From: Colwellia psychrerythraea 34H
GTDB taxonomy: Bacteria; Pseudomonadota; Gammaproteobacteria; Enterobacterales; Alteromonadaceae
Direction: 5' to 3'
Length of the DNA stretch: 64,000 nt
NCBI RefSeq assembly: GCF_000012325.1
Contig: NC_003910.7
Location: 3,968,001-4,032,000 of the forward strand
In this document: positions 9,735 to 19,726 of the stretch, piece by piece
Position numbering within the stretch: position 1 is the first letter of the stretch
Layout of the letters: the number at the start of each line of letters is the position of its first letter
Position numbers and translations under genes: made by a program
The notes under the pieces: model-generated
Database searches by the model: none
Seen by the model: only the letters and a program-made list of their open reading frames with translations
Told to the model about the DNA's origin: nothing

Positions 9735-10898
9735 TTATTGAGGACTAGCAAGGGGATAAAGCACTTGGTCTTTATAACCGGTCGTTATGGGCATAAACCC
9801 AGAAAGCTCTTGATCGAGTTCAATATCACCAGTATCACTAATTAATGGCTTATTATTCAAAGCTTCTAATTTAGCCTTAGTCGCCAGAATAGTAATATTA
9901 TCACTACCACCGGATTGAGCTAAAATAGTACGAATAATACGAGGACTTAGTTGCTGATTACCGCGACCAAAAACATGTCCCTGTCCACCAATGAGGGTTA
10001 TGACAAGTTTGCTTAAACCGTCATAATCTGTAATAGCTTTATAGAGTTCAGCTTCAGTTACATCAGAGGCAGCAAGTGATTGTTCACTCACAATATCAAC
10101 ACCTAGCAAAGTATTTTCTAAGGCTAGTTCACTCATTAAAAAAGCAGTGGTAGAGCCAGATCCAATGATAAACTGTCGATCATCATACTCATTCATTTCT
10201 TCAATAACATTGGCAGCAATATCTTGTAGCACCAATTCGTCACTTTCTTTTCCGCCTGATTTAACTGCTTGCACGTATCGCAGCTCACTTGGAATTTTCA
10301 TCTCACTATATCGCTTTGCTTTGACGATGCCTTGTCTAAATAAACTTTCGTCTATATCCATCACATCACCAGTAGTTAAGGTGACTAATTCCTTGGTAAC
10401 CATCAATTCAATAATACGGCCTGCAGCTTTTGGCGTAATAGCATAAACACCAGAGTGAATTTTACAACCTGCAGGTATACCTAAAACGGGTACTTGCTGG
10501 TAATCATCATCACTAGCCACTACATTAGCAATATCTCGAGCAGTACCATCACCACCGGCGAATAAAATAATGTCCACGCCATGTTCTAATAACGCTTCTA
10601 CCGTTAATTGGCTATCGTTACTCTCGGTATGCTTTTGCTTTGCTTGATAAAGTACTTCTACTTTAAAACCCAAATCACGGGCGCATTGCTCACCCATAAG
10701 ATCATTGGCGGTATAAATAACGATGTCATCTTTGTAAGGTAATAATACCTCAAGCGCTAATGTAGCCCTCGCGTTTGCTTGAGGTTTCGCTCCTAGGGCT
10801 AATGCGTGCATTGCCATGCCGTCACTTCCCTTAAGTGCAACACTACCACCGATGCCTGCAATAGGATTGATGATAAACCCCAGTTTAAAATGTTTCAT
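9735..10898 (-). CDS. ATP-NAD kinase-like protein
   Basis: The 387-residue protein carries the NAD-kinase/diacylglycerol-kinase fold signature: the N-terminal GFIINPIAGIGG and the phosphate-binding loop FAGGDGTARD near residue 105. It is clearly different from, and longer than, the canonical nadK also in this window (23311-24192). The C-terminal roughly 200 residues are the extension typical of this ATP-NAD kinase-like family. The substrate is unproven. The start is chosen among three closely spaced in-frame ATGs (10916, 10904, 10898) because AAGGA lies 8 nt before the last one; that start still overlaps the end of epmC by 14 nt, suggesting translational coupling with epmC. Confidence 0.82.
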   Translation of the reverse strand: MKHFKLGFIINPIAGIGGSVALKGSDGMAMHALALGAKPQANARATLALEVLLPYKDDIVIYTANDLMGEQCARDLGFKVEVLYQAKQKHTESNDSQLTVEALLEHGVDIILFAGGDGTARDIANVVASDDDYQQVPVLGIPAGCKIHSGVYAITPKAAGRIIELMVTKELVTLTTGDVMDIDESLFRQGIVKAKRYSEMKIPSELRYVQAVKSGGKESDELVLQDIAANVIEEMNEYDDRQFIIGSGSTTAFLMSELALENTLLGVDIVSEQSLAASDVTEAELYKAITDYDGLSKLVITLIGGQGHVFGRGNQQLSPRIIRTILAQSGGSDNITILATKAKLEALNNKPLISDTGDIELDQELSGFMPITTGYKDQVLYPLASPQ

Positions 10899-11454
10899 AT
10901 TCATGTTCCTTTTCACTATTTCCTACATTCTCACCAAACTGCAATGCCGTTAAAGGGTAAGGTGTTTGATAAAAGTTAGTTAGTGCTTCAATAAACTGCT
11001 GTGCTCGAGATGGAAAGCCATTCTCGATAAAAATTAATACTTGTTGATGAACCTTAGCTTTGAATCCACTCAGGTCACCTTGATATCCATTGAGATTATC
11101 AGCTGAGGTATGGAATTTTCTCTGTGCTGCAACATTAAAGGCCCATTCAATCGCTTGGGGAATAACTTCAACCTGCTCAAATTTCTTTTGTTGTTTCTCA
11201 TTGCGACCATCTGGAATATACCAATAACCAAAATCTTCTAACAGACGTCTTTTCTCACCCGCTTGACACCAATGCGCTATTTCATGAAAGGCACTGGCGT
11301 AATAACCATGAGCAAAAATTATTTGATGGAAAGTACAGTTATCATCGGCAGGTGCATACAAGGGTTCATCACCCCCTTTGATTAAACGAGTATTGTATTG
11401 CTTAAAAAAGACATCATCGAACAGGGAAATAAGATCTTGATAGTGGTGCTGCAT
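10885..11454 (-). CDS. epmC: Elongation factor P hydroxylase
   Basis: EpmC (YfcM) hydroxylates the beta-lysyl-modified lysine of elongation factor P, the last step of EF-P maturation. The 189-residue protein matches the family length and contains the HExxH-like metal site in FHEIAHWCQAGEKRR (about 57-71), with further conserved segments FGYWYIPDGR and EVIPQAIEW. The partner genes epmA and epmB are not in the window. It is the first gene of a two-gene unit with the ATP-NAD-kinase-like gene, overlapping its start. Confidence 0.92.
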   Translation of the reverse strand: MQHHYQDLISLFDDVFFKQYNTRLIKGGDEPLYAPADDNCTFHQIIFAHGYYASAFHEIAHWCQAGEKRRLLEDFGYWYIPDGRNEKQQKKFEQVEVIPQAIEWAFNVAAQRKFHTSADNLNGYQGDLSGFKAKVHQQVLIFIENGFPSRAQQFIEALTNFYQTPYPLTALQFGENVGNSEKEHEYETF

Positions 11455-11653
11455 AAACTAAGCTAATTAGCTGGAATTATTGTCGGCTATTATAACGAAA
11501 AATAGCGATTGTTACATTGCCATTCTTAATTAATTACTCAGGTTGATAGTCGTATTTATCGTTTTATTCGCACGCTCTTAATTACAAAGTAACCTGAGAT
11601 ACTTAATCTAATCCGTAATGGAAAACTATTGAACTAGAGTTTTTCTCAAAGGC

Positions 11654-11676
11654 CATGAGCCGATAAATGGCTCATG
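11654..11676 (-). terminator. Possible terminator of the Mrp operon
   Basis: An 8-bp stem (CATGAGCC/GGCTCATG) lies 24 nt after the mnhG stop on the minus strand. The following sequence is only weakly T-rich, so the call is tentative. Confidence 0.45.
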
Positions 11677-11699
11677 ATAAAACAAAAAACGGTAAAGGA

Positions 11700-12032
11700 T
11701 TAAATATCATCTTCGATGTTATCTTTACCCGAGGTTCTCTCTATACTTTCAAGCTTATGATGAATGGCAGATTTAATCATCATATAGGCACTAATCGGTG
11801 CCGTTAGTAATAGAAACAGAGAAATGAGTATTTCTTTTACACTTAATCCTGCTTGCGTAGTGCTAAAAAAGATCATGGCAGCAGTTAACAAGGCTGCCAT
11901 ACCGAGTGTTGTCGCTTTAGTTGGCCCATGAAGACGCATAAAAAAATCAGGCATTTTCACTAAACCAATAGAGCCAACGAGTACAAAAGAACCGCCAACT
12001 AATAATAATATTGAAATAATCCATTCAGTCAT
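11700..12032 (-). CDS. mnhG: Monovalent cation/H+ antiporter subunit G
   Basis: The 110-residue protein has three predicted membrane helices and the conserved PDFFMRLHGPTKATTLG motif of MnhG/MrpG/PhaG. It is the last gene of the Mrp operon, 10 nt after mnhF. In the family, subunit G is part of the small membrane module needed for assembly of the multisubunit Na+(K+)/H+ antiporter. The C-terminal tail is charged and cytoplasmic. Confidence 0.93.
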   Translation of the reverse strand: MTEWIISILLLVGGSFVLVGSIGLVKMPDFFMRLHGPTKATTLGMAALLTAAMIFFSTTQAGLSVKEILISLFLLLTAPISAYMMIKSAIHHKLESIERTSGKDNIEDDI

Positions 12033-12042
12033 AACTTAACCC

Positions 12043-12312
12043 TTATTCTATAATATCGCCGCGTAGCAGGTATTTACATACTGCCACTGTACTAACAAAG
12101 CCCAACATAGCGATTAGCAGTGCAGCTTCATAATACAATGCTGTGCCCATACTCATGCCATACAAAATAATCAATGCGATACTATTTATATACATAGTAT
12201 CTAGCGCAAGTATCCTATCAGGTACAGAGGGCCCTACCAATAAACGCCATATATTTAGTAATAATGACAAACCTATCATAGCGAACACAATTAAAATCAC
12301 AGTTTCTAGCAT
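12043..12312 (-). CDS. mnhF: Monovalent cation/H+ antiporter subunit F
   Basis: The 89-residue, three-helix membrane protein carries the MnhF/MrpF signature RLLVGPSVPDRILALDT. It overlaps the end of mnhE by 7 nt. Subunit F belongs to the small-subunit module of the Mrp complex in the inner membrane; homologues have also been linked to bile salt or cholate efflux in some species. Confidence 0.92.
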   Translation of the reverse strand: MLETVILIVFAMIGLSLLLNIWRLLVGPSVPDRILALDTMYINSIALIILYGMSMGTALYYEAALLIAMLGFVSTVAVCKYLLRGDIIE

Positions 12313-12842
12313 TGAAATATCTCCATAAGAGGGGCTTCATAACGTTGCTTAATTGTGTTTATTAAGGCTTGTTCGTCTTTAAGATCTAAAACGTGTATCA
12401 GTAAAAATCGTTGTTCCGAATCCTGTCCTTCGATGAAAGTCTCTGTCCAAGGCAGCACCTCTGCGCTGACTGTGCCCGGTGTTAATGACACAGTACTAGC
12501 TAAAATGGTAATTGGCATACTGTGTGTTAAGTCTAACGGCACCTTGATGAAGCCAGGAGTCAGTTTTTTGGTCGGACCTAAGATCAAAATAGCAACCTGT
12601 ACATTCGCAGTAACGATGTCATATAAAACCAACAGTAGATGACGTATCGCTAAACCTGGCTTGATAATTAATGGCTGCTTAGTTCTAAATGGGCTAGTCG
12701 CCAATGGAATCACTATGGCTAAGATAACAGCTAATACAATATGCCCAGCCGATACACTGTTATTTAATAATAACCAGACAAGAAATAGTAAAATGCTCAA
12801 TATTGGAGCGGGTAGCCATTTAAACCGTGTATCTAACCGCAT
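12306..12842 (-). CDS. mnhE: Monovalent cation/H+ antiporter subunit E
   Basis: The 178-residue protein has N-terminal membrane helices (about 12-50) and a cytoplasmic C-terminal domain with the family segment TVSLTPGTVSAEV. This is the MnhE/MrpE subunit. Its start overlaps the mnhD stop by one base and its end overlaps mnhF, so translation is probably coupled along the operon. Confidence 0.92.
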   Translation of the reverse strand: MRLDTRFKWLPAPILSILLFLVWLLLNNSVSAGHIVLAVILAIVIPLATSPFRTKQPLIIKPGLAIRHLLLVLYDIVTANVQVAILILGPTKKLTPGFIKVPLDLTHSMPITILASTVSLTPGTVSAEVLPWTETFIEGQDSEQRFLLIHVLDLKDEQALINTIKQRYEAPLMEIFQC

Positions 12843-14359
12843 TACTGACCTCCTGAAAGGATAACTTTAATGTTGTGATTAAAATCATGTAACTGGGTAG
12901 CTGCATCAATTGCATACTCACTTAAAGGTCCAGCAAAAAAGCTCATCAATGGTGCTCCCGAAATAAGAATAATCAATGCTACTAGCTGCGCTGGATGAAC
13001 GCGCTCTTGCCCTATATTCTCTGTCGCTTGAACTTGATGATGCCAAAACACAGTGCTGCCTGCTTTAGACACACCAATCAGAATCGCAAGACTTGCCAGT
13101 AAATAAAGTGGCCAAAATACAAAGGTATATTCAGCATTTAATGTAGCTTTAAGCAGCCATACTTTACCAATGAAACCAGACAATGGTGGCATGCCTATCA
13201 CCGCAATACCGGCAATCAAAAAGCAAACACCAAGAAGCCTTGGTTGAGTGAGTGGAGGACCAGCAGTAATGCGATCAGCAACGTTCCCCCTTTGACGACC
13301 AATTAAGTCAGCTAAGATGAATAGTGCTGCAGTGACCAACGTTGAGTGGACTAAGTAATAAATAGCTGCAGAGCTGGCCTCAACGGTTTGAACAGCAACT
13401 AAAGCGACTAAGGTTCCCACCGACACAATCACTAAATTGGCGGCTAATTTCCTTAAATCCTTACTTGCTATAACCCCTATGGTACCCATAGCAATAGTAG
13501 CGAGTGCTAACCACCACAACCAACTTTGCGCCATATGACTCAATTCACCGGCTTCATCGCCAAAGATTAACGTATAAACACGCATCATTGAGTACACGCC
13601 AACTTTTGTCATTATTGCAAATAATGCAGCGACAATAGGCATCGCTGTAGCGTAAGTATTCGGTAGCCATAAATGTAGCGGTAACAAGGCGCCTTTTAAA
13701 GCAAAAACCACCAACAGCAACAAGCCACCTATTTTAGCTAGGTAAACATCATCACCTTGTAAAAGTGCAACTTTCTGAGCCATGTCAGCCATGTTCAGAG
13801 TCCCTAAGACCCCATATAGAATACCCAGCGCAATCAAGAAAACCGCCGAGCCAACAAGGTTCATAATCACATATTGTAAAGCCGCACGGGTATTCTTTTT
13901 ATCTCCACCGTGCATTAGTAATGAATACGAGGCAATGAGCAATACTTCAAAAAATACAAATAGATTAAAAGCATCACCCGTTAAAAATGCGCCATTTACC
14001 CCTAAAACTAGAAAATGTACCAGTGGATGGAAGAAACTGCCTTTATCATCATCTCCTGCACATGCATATAAAACACATACAATACCAAGTAGTGCGGTTA
14101 AGCAAGCTAACAAAGTAGATAAAGGGTCGGCTACTAAAACAATACCAAAAGGGGCACTCCAATCGCCGATTGCATAAACTTGCGTACCGTCAACTTGAAC
14201 TTTTAATAACAAAGCCAACGATGCTAAAAAGGTAATTATACTTAATACGACCGAGGCAACTCTTCTGATAGCTATACTTTTACCGCAGGGCGGCATTAAT
14301 AAAATAACCGCTGCCAACATCGGCAATAATACGGGGAAAGATGTCAAATGCTGGATCAT
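12842..14359 (-). CDS. mnhD: Monovalent cation/H+ antiporter subunit D
   Basis: The 505-residue protein has about 14 membrane helices and is homologous to NADH dehydrogenase subunits L/M/N. The conserved segment LKGALLPLHLWLPNTYATA, with lysine and histidine in the presumed proton path, and the acidic residue in FEVLLIASYSLLMHGG are present. Together with subunit A it forms the ion-translocating part of the Mrp complex. It overlaps mnhC by 4 nt and mnhE by 1 nt. Confidence 0.94.
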   Translation of the reverse strand: MIQHLTSFPVLLPMLAAVILLMPPCGKSIAIRRVASVVLSIITFLASLALLLKVQVDGTQVYAIGDWSAPFGIVLVADPLSTLLACLTALLGIVCVLYACAGDDDKGSFFHPLVHFLVLGVNGAFLTGDAFNLFVFFEVLLIASYSLLMHGGDKKNTRAALQYVIMNLVGSAVFLIALGILYGVLGTLNMADMAQKVALLQGDDVYLAKIGGLLLLVVFALKGALLPLHLWLPNTYATAMPIVAALFAIMTKVGVYSMMRVYTLIFGDEAGELSHMAQSWLWWLALATIAMGTIGVIASKDLRKLAANLVIVSVGTLVALVAVQTVEASSAAIYYLVHSTLVTAALFILADLIGRQRGNVADRITAGPPLTQPRLLGVCFLIAGIAVIGMPPLSGFIGKVWLLKATLNAEYTFVFWPLYLLASLAILIGVSKAGSTVFWHHQVQATENIGQERVHPAQLVALIILISGAPLMSFFAGPLSEYAIDAATQLHDFNHNIKVILSGGQ

Positions 14360-14727
14360 ACTTTACCCTTTTTATTTTTATCGTTATTTTTATCACTATT
14401 CTTATCGAGCACCAGACCATCTACATGATCACTTCCTAAATCTGCTCGCCCTCTGATGGCTAAAATAACCACAAAGGCCGTCATAGCAAAACCAATAACA
14501 ATCGCAGTTAACACTAAAGCTTGTGGCAGTGGATCAGCATATTGAGGACTAGTTCCTAGTACAGCAGCTTTATTAAGGCTAAGTCGCCCTGAAGAAAACA
14601 AGAATAAATTAACCGCGTAAGAGAGCATAGTTAGCCCTAATACAACAGGGAAAGTTCTAGAACGTAATATTAAAAATACGCCACAAGACACTAAAATCCC
14701 AACGCAAGATGCGTAAAGTAACTCCAT
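14356..14727 (-). CDS. mnhC: Monovalent cation/H+ antiporter subunit C
   Basis: The 123-residue, three-helix protein is homologous to NuoK, with the conserved ADPLPQALVLTAIVIG segment typical of MrpC. The C-terminus is a short hydrophilic tail rich in Lys, Asp and Asn (DKNSDKNNDKNKKGKV). It overlaps mnhA by one base and mnhD by four. Confidence 0.93.
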   Translation of the reverse strand: MELLYASCVGILVSCGVFLILRSRTFPVVLGLTMLSYAVNLFLFSSGRLSLNKAAVLGTSPQYADPLPQALVLTAIVIGFAMTAFVVILAIRGRADLGSDHVDGLVLDKNSDKNNDKNKKGKV

Positions 14728-17519
14728 TAAATCTTCACCCCTTCTTTAGGCGCATTTGTTGTTAATTGACCTAGACTTGCTAAAATCATTAATGTCGCAC
14801 CAACGACCGTAAAATAAACACCTACATCAAATATCAAAGCACTAGCGAGTTCTATTTCCCCAATAAAAGGAATATCAAAGTAATCAAACCACGTTGTCAT
14901 GAAAGGTCTTCCAAAGAACCAACTGCCAACCCCGGTAAATAACGCAATAATAATCCCTGATGCAATAATCTTGCGGTAATTAATGGTTAAGCGCTCTGCA
15001 ATCCAGTTTGAACCATGCGCTATATACTGCAAGATAAAAGCGATTGCCGTCACTAAACCTGCGATAAATCCACCACCGGGCAGATTATGTCCGCGTAGGA
15101 AAATATAAAACGACACCATTAATGCCAACGGCAGTAATGACTGAGAAATACTCGCTAATAAAATAGGGTAGCGTTCTTTCGCCCAAGGCCGCCCTTCACT
15201 ATCATGACTTGGCATAATTAATGGTAAGTTGACTAACAGTTTTGAAATACCTAATGCTGCAATACCTAGTACACAGATCTCACCTAAAGTATCAAAGCCA
15301 CGAAAATCGACCAAAATAACATTAACAACGTTAGTTCCACCGCCACCTGTTTTAGCATTCGCTAAAAAGAAATCAGAGATAGATTCGAGAGGACGGGTAA
15401 TTAAGGCATAACAAATACTACTAACCACGATACCCAAACCGGCTGAGATGCCTAAATCGCGTAATACACGAATCGAGCTAGACTCTTTTGGCGAGCGTTG
15501 CGGTAAGAAAAATAATGCCAGCATCAGTAAAACAATGGTGACTACTTCAACTGTTAATTGGGTCAATGCTAAATCAGGTGCTGAGAAACGAGTAAACGCG
15601 ACAGACACCATTAAACCAACAACCGAAATCATCAACAGCGATATCATACGAGTGCGATACCAAATCACAGTACTAATAGCACCAATCATTAACAATGAAG
15701 CACCAATTGCGTTATGAACATCAATTGGAGTAAGTTGTTTTTGTCCGCCTAACTGGCTCATTTCAAATAATGGCCAACCAGCGAAAAACAAGACAACAAC
15801 AAACATTAAGATTAAATAGCGTTGTAAAGAACCGTTTTCAATGGCGCATATTTTACGTTGGCACCACTTTGTCACGACATAAATGCTGCTATCGAAGGCT
15901 TTTTTAGCGTCCAAATTAGGCAATGAAGCATGATATTGATATAAATAACGGCGCTGTGTATACAGTAATACACCACCGGTTACTGCGATGGCGCTCATCA
16001 AGAGTGGTAAGTTAAAACCGTGCCATAGAGCAACTTTAAACTCAGGTACATATCCACCGATTACAGCAAAGGACGCTGCTTTTAAAATATCGTCAACAAT
16101 AAAATTTGGAAATATCCCCACGACTAAACATAAAGCAACCAGTATCTCAATTGGCACTCTCATATAACGAGGCGGTTCACTGGGTTGTCTTGGTAGATCA
16201 ATCGGGTCACCATTGAAGAAAACATCGTGAATAAAGCGTGCCGAATAAGCCACCGCTAAAGCACCTGCAACAGTAGCAAGAACTGGAATAAGCCAAGACA
16301 TAGACCCAAGTAATTGTTGATGTAGCGTTTCAGCAAAAAACATTTCTTTAGATAAGAAGCCGTTTAATAATGGCACACCAGCCATCGCCGCCGCTGCCAC
16401 CATTGCCAACGTTGCAGTATAAGGCATAAATCGCCACATACCGTTGAGTTTTCGCATGTCACGCGTACCTGTTTCATGGTCAATAATACCGGTCGCCATA
16501 AACAAAGAGGCTTTAAATGTTGCATGATTAATTATATGGAATATAGCGGCTACTGCTGCAAGCTGAGTATCCAATCCTAATAATAATGTGATTAAACCTA
16601 AATGACTGATGGTCGAATAGGCTAATAAACCTTTTAAATCATGTTTAAATAACGCTACATAAGCGCCAAATAATAAGGTGGTTAGTCCGGTTAAACTGAC
16701 AAGAATAAACCATAGGTCTGTACCAGCTAAAGCAGGATAAAAACGTGCTAATAAGAAGATACCCGCTTTAACCATGGTGGCCGAATGCAGGTAAGCACTT
16801 ACCGGAGTTGGCGCGGCCATCGCATGTGGCAACCAAAAATGAAAAGGAAATTGTGCTGACTTAGTAAAAGCACCTAGCAGTACTAATATCAAGGTTACTT
16901 CATACCAAGCATGTGCTTGAATAATGTCTTTACTCTCTAAAATAATATCTAAATTATAACTACCAACGATATTACCCAATAAAAGCAAACCAGCGAGTAA
17001 TGCCAAACCGCCACCACCAGTTATGGCTAAGGCCATTATTGCACCTTTACGTGCTTCAGCTTTATGCCACCAATAACTAATTAACAAAAACGAGCTAATA
17101 CTGGTAAGTTCCCAAAAAAACCACAGCTGTATGATATTGTTTGACATGACAATACCAAGCATCGCGGTCATAAACAGCATCAGATAAGCATAAAGCTTGG
17201 GCATAGAGTCTTTACTGCTTAGGTAATAACGAGCATAAAAGATAACTAATATGCCTATGCCTAATATCATAAAAACAAACAACAGCGCTAAGCCATCTAA
17301 ACGAAAGGCGATGTCTATACCCAGTAAAGGGATCCACGAAATAGTTCGACGAATAACTTCACCAGAAAAAACTGCTGGCGCTAAGCTAATCGTCATTAAT
17401 AATGCGATGATCGGCATTAACATGGTCAAACCAGTCGATTGATTACGCGTTAATTTACCCGTCATTGAAGAAATAATACTGCCAAGTAAGGATAGCAAGG
17501 GTATCCAAAGCAAAGTCAT
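14727..17519 (-). CDS. mnhA: Monovalent cation/H+ antiporter subunit A with fused subunit B domain
   Basis: The roughly 930-residue protein begins with a NuoL-like antiporter core ([20 protein letters not shown] with lysine and histidine, near residue 220). After this comes a central MrpA extension, and finally a domain of about 140 residues with [14 protein letters not shown] that is the MnhB subunit. The operon has no separate mnhB, which agrees with the fusion. The complex exchanges Na+ or K+ for H+ and supports salt and alkaline pH tolerance. An upstream ATG at 17576 would add 19 residues; I prefer 17519 ([10 protein letters not shown]) because AAGG lies 8 nt upstream and the protein then starts directly in the first membrane helix. 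Confidence 0.93.
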   Translation of the reverse strand: MTLLWIPLLSLLGSIISSMTGKLTRNQSTGLTMLMPIIALLMTISLAPAVFSGEVIRRTISWIPLLGIDIAFRLDGLALLFVFMILGIGILVIFYARYYLSSKDSMPKLYAYLMLFMTAMLGIVMSNNIIQLWFFWELTSISSFLLISYWWHKAEARKGAIMALAITGGGGLALLAGLLLLGNIVGSYNLDIILESKDIIQAHAWYEVTLILVLLGAFTKSAQFPFHFWLPHAMAAPTPVSAYLHSATMVKAGIFLLARFYPALAGTDLWFILVSLTGLTTLLFGAYVALFKHDLKGLLAYSTISHLGLITLLLGLDTQLAAVAAIFHIINHATFKASLFMATGIIDHETGTRDMRKLNGMWRFMPYTATLAMVAAAAMAGVPLLNGFLSKEMFFAETLHQQLLGSMSWLIPVLATVAGALAVAYSARFIHDVFFNGDPIDLPRQPSEPPRYMRVPIEILVALCLVVGIFPNFIVDDILKAASFAVIGGYVPEFKVALWHGFNLPLLMSAIAVTGGVLLYTQRRYLYQYHASLPNLDAKKAFDSSIYVVTKWCQRKICAIENGSLQRYLILMFVVVLFFAGWPLFEMSQLGGQKQLTPIDVHNAIGASLLMIGAISTVIWYRTRMISLLMISVVGLMVSVAFTRFSAPDLALTQLTVEVVTIVLLMLALFFLPQRSPKESSSIRVLRDLGISAGLGIVVSSICYALITRPLESISDFFLANAKTGGGGTNVVNVILVDFRGFDTLGEICVLGIAALGISKLLVNLPLIMPSHDSEGRPWAKERYPILLASISQSLLPLALMVSFYIFLRGHNLPGGGFIAGLVTAIAFILQYIAHGSNWIAERLTINYRKIIASGIIIALFTGVGSWFFGRPFMTTWFDYFDIPFIGEIELASALIFDVGVYFTVVGATLMILASLGQLTTNAPKEGVKI

Positions 17520-17800
17520 AGAGTAAACCTTATAGTTTTTATAATGAGAAGTAATCGTATCGAGAGATGTAGCCATAATATGTCAAATTACATAGCAGTG
17601 GCAAACATTATAAATGTGAAATTTTGTAACGACTTTATCACGACATAACACAAGATTTTAGACTTAAGTCTAAAAATAATTCGGATAATTTAATTATTTA
17701 CGTCAATAATTCAAATAATACACTTATTTCACTAGTCGCACTACCTGCATTAAGTGTAGTATTTACTTTAATGAAGCAGTAATAAACTTATAGGTGATAA

Positions 17801-18268
17801 ATGAAGAAGCTCGATAGCATCGATTTACAAGTATTGACCATACTATATGATGATGCAGATATTACGAATAAAGAACTTGCAGCCAAAATAGGTATTGCCC
17901 CATCTACATGTTTAGAGCGTGTTAAGCGCTTAAAACTAAGTGGTGTAATTAAAGGTGCGTTTATCGATGTTAATTTAAAAACTATCGGCGGTAATATAGA
18001 AGCAATTGCAGCAATTCGTTTACAACCCTATTCTGAGCAGATTGTTAATGGACTGCGTGACGATTTATTAATGCACCCTGAGATACTCAATTTATACCAC
18101 ATGGGTGGTAGTTATGATTACTACATTCATATGTCAGTAAAAGATAGTGAGCATTTACGTCAGTTTGTTTTTAAAAATATTACTTCTCGTGATGAAGTGA
18201 CGACCGTAGAAACATCATTAGTCTTTGAACACAGTCGCAGTGGTATTTTACCCAATTTTGACGAGTAA
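17801..18268 (+). CDS. Lrp/AsnC family transcriptional regulator
   Basis: The 155-residue protein has an N-terminal winged helix-turn-helix (about 5-60, NKELAAKIGIAPSTCLERVKR) and a C-terminal RAM ligand-binding domain with GSYDYYIHM. It lies divergent from the Mrp operon, about 280 bp from its chosen start, so it may control it; the direct target and ligand are unknown. Family members usually respond to amino acids. Confidence 0.9.
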   Translation: MKKLDSIDLQVLTILYDDADITNKELAAKIGIAPSTCLERVKRLKLSGVIKGAFIDVNLKTIGGNIEAIAAIRLQPYSEQIVNGLRDDLLMHPEILNLYHMGGSYDYYIHMSVKDSEHLRQFVFKNITSRDEVTTVETSLVFEHSRSGILPNFDE

Positions 18269-18300
18269 CTATTAACCCATAATTGTTAAAAGTGCCTCAT

Positions 18301-18340
18301 AAAAAATCCCGCGTTATTTAACAATAACTGCGGGATTTTT
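18301..18340. terminator. Bidirectional terminator between the Lrp-type gene and dnaJ
   Basis: AAAAAATCCCGC pairs with GCGGGATTTTT across a 17-base loop region that can also pair. T-runs are present on both strands between the convergent genes. Confidence 0.85.
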
Positions 18341-18368
18341 ATTTTGACGCTCTAATTAGCTATAAGTA

Positions 18369-19505
18369 CTAGCTTTTAAGATCATCAAAAAATTTCTTAA
18401 CACCGTCAAAAAAACCGGTTTCTTTTGGACTGTGTTTCTTGCTGCTACTCGCCATTTTTTCTTCTAATTGACGTAATAAGTCAGCCTGATCACCTGATAA
18501 GTTAACAGGCGTTTCAATAACGACTTTACACATCAAATCACCGGTAGTAGAACTACGTACAGACTTAACGCCTTTACCACGCAAACGGAACATCTTACCT
18601 GTTTGTGTTTCTTTAGGCACTTTCAGCTTAACTTTACCACCAAGCGTCGGTACTTCAATATCACCACCTAAGGCAGCAGTAACAAAGCTAATAGGCACTT
18701 CACAATATAAGTGATTTTCATCACGAACAAATATTTCGTGGTCTCGTACATTTACTTGTACATATAAATCGCCTGCTGGTGCGCCATGTTCTCCGGCTTC
18801 ACCTTCACCTGATAAACGAATTCTATCGCCAGTATCAACGCCCGCTGGAATTTTAACTGATAACGTTTTCGTTTTCTCCACACGCCCTTGACCACGACAT
18901 GAAGTACACTTATCAGCAATAACTTTACCCTTGCCACTACAAGTAGGACACGTTTGCTGAACAGCAAATAACCCTTGACGCATTTGTACTTGGCCGTGGC
19001 CATGACAAGTGCTACATGTTTTAGCTGAAGTGCCTTTCTTAGCTCCAGAGCCATCACAAGGTTCACAGCTAACATACGTCGGTACTTTAATTTCTAAGCT
19101 TTTACCCTTAACCGCATCTTCAAGTGATAAATCTACGTTATAACGTAAATCTGAACCACGTTGCTGACGCTGACGTCCACGACCACCGCCGCCGCCTCCA
19201 AAAATATCACCAAAAATATCGCCGAAGTCTTGACCAAATCCACCACCATGACCACCGCCGCCGCCACCGTTACCACCTTGTTCAAAAGCAGCATGACCAT
19301 ACTGGTCGTAAGCAGCACGCTTTTGGTCGTCATTGAGGATTTCATAGGCCTCTTTAACTTCTTTAAACGTTTCTTCTTTAGACTTATCACCTTGAGTACG
19401 GTCTGGGTGATATTTCATTGCTAATTTTTTATAGGCTTTTTTAACTTCTTTCTCAGAGGCGTCTTGGCTAACCCCTAATGTTTCATAATAATCACGTTTT
19501 GACAT
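18369..19505 (-). CDS. dnaJ: Chaperone protein DnaJ
   Basis: DnaJ delivers substrates to DnaK and stimulates its ATPase. The 378-residue protein has the J domain with the HPD motif (MKYHPDRTQ, near residue 33), a long Gly-rich linker (about 76-112), and four zinc-binding CxxCxGxG repeats ([32 protein letters not shown], about 148-212). The C-terminal substrate-binding domains follow. It lies downstream of dnaK on the same strand with a hairpin in between, so it may have partial readthrough or its own promoter. Confidence 0.97.
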   Translation of the reverse strand: MSKRDYYETLGVSQDASEKEVKKAYKKLAMKYHPDRTQGDKSKEETFKEVKEAYEILNDDQKRAAYDQYGHAAFEQGGNGGGGGGHGGGFGQDFGDIFGDIFGGGGGGRGRQRQQRGSDLRYNVDLSLEDAVKGKSLEIKVPTYVSCEPCDGSGAKKGTSAKTCSTCHGHGQVQMRQGLFAVQQTCPTCSGKGKVIADKCTSCRGQGRVEKTKTLSVKIPAGVDTGDRIRLSGEGEAGEHGAPAGDLYVQVNVRDHEIFVRDENHLYCEVPISFVTAALGGDIEVPTLGGKVKLKVPKETQTGKMFRLRGKGVKSVRSSTTGDLMCKVVIETPVNLSGDQADLLRQLEEKMASSSKKHSPKETGFFDGVKKFFDDLKS

Positions 19506-19627
19506 AAATCGGTTTCTTTACTTCAAGTTGATTGAGACTAATTTTCTTCATTTTTTGGTGAGCTACACAATAAAAATCAAGAAAATTAGCACCAAGTTAA
19601 AATTATGTTCGAATACTTTACATACAA

Positions 19628-19653
19628 AAAGCGTCGAGAAATATCGACGCTTT
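19628..19653 (-). terminator. Terminator between dnaK and dnaJ
   Basis: AAAGCGTCGA pairs with TCGACGCTTT around a six-base loop, followed by TTTGTATG on the minus strand, about 75 nt after the dnaK stop. It could attenuate transcription into dnaJ. Confidence 0.7.
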
Positions 19654-19726
19654 ATTTTGATGACATAGTCTAACTCTTTTGCTTGCTAAGATTAAGTAAT
19701 AAAACCTAACCTTAGCGAATCAAAAA

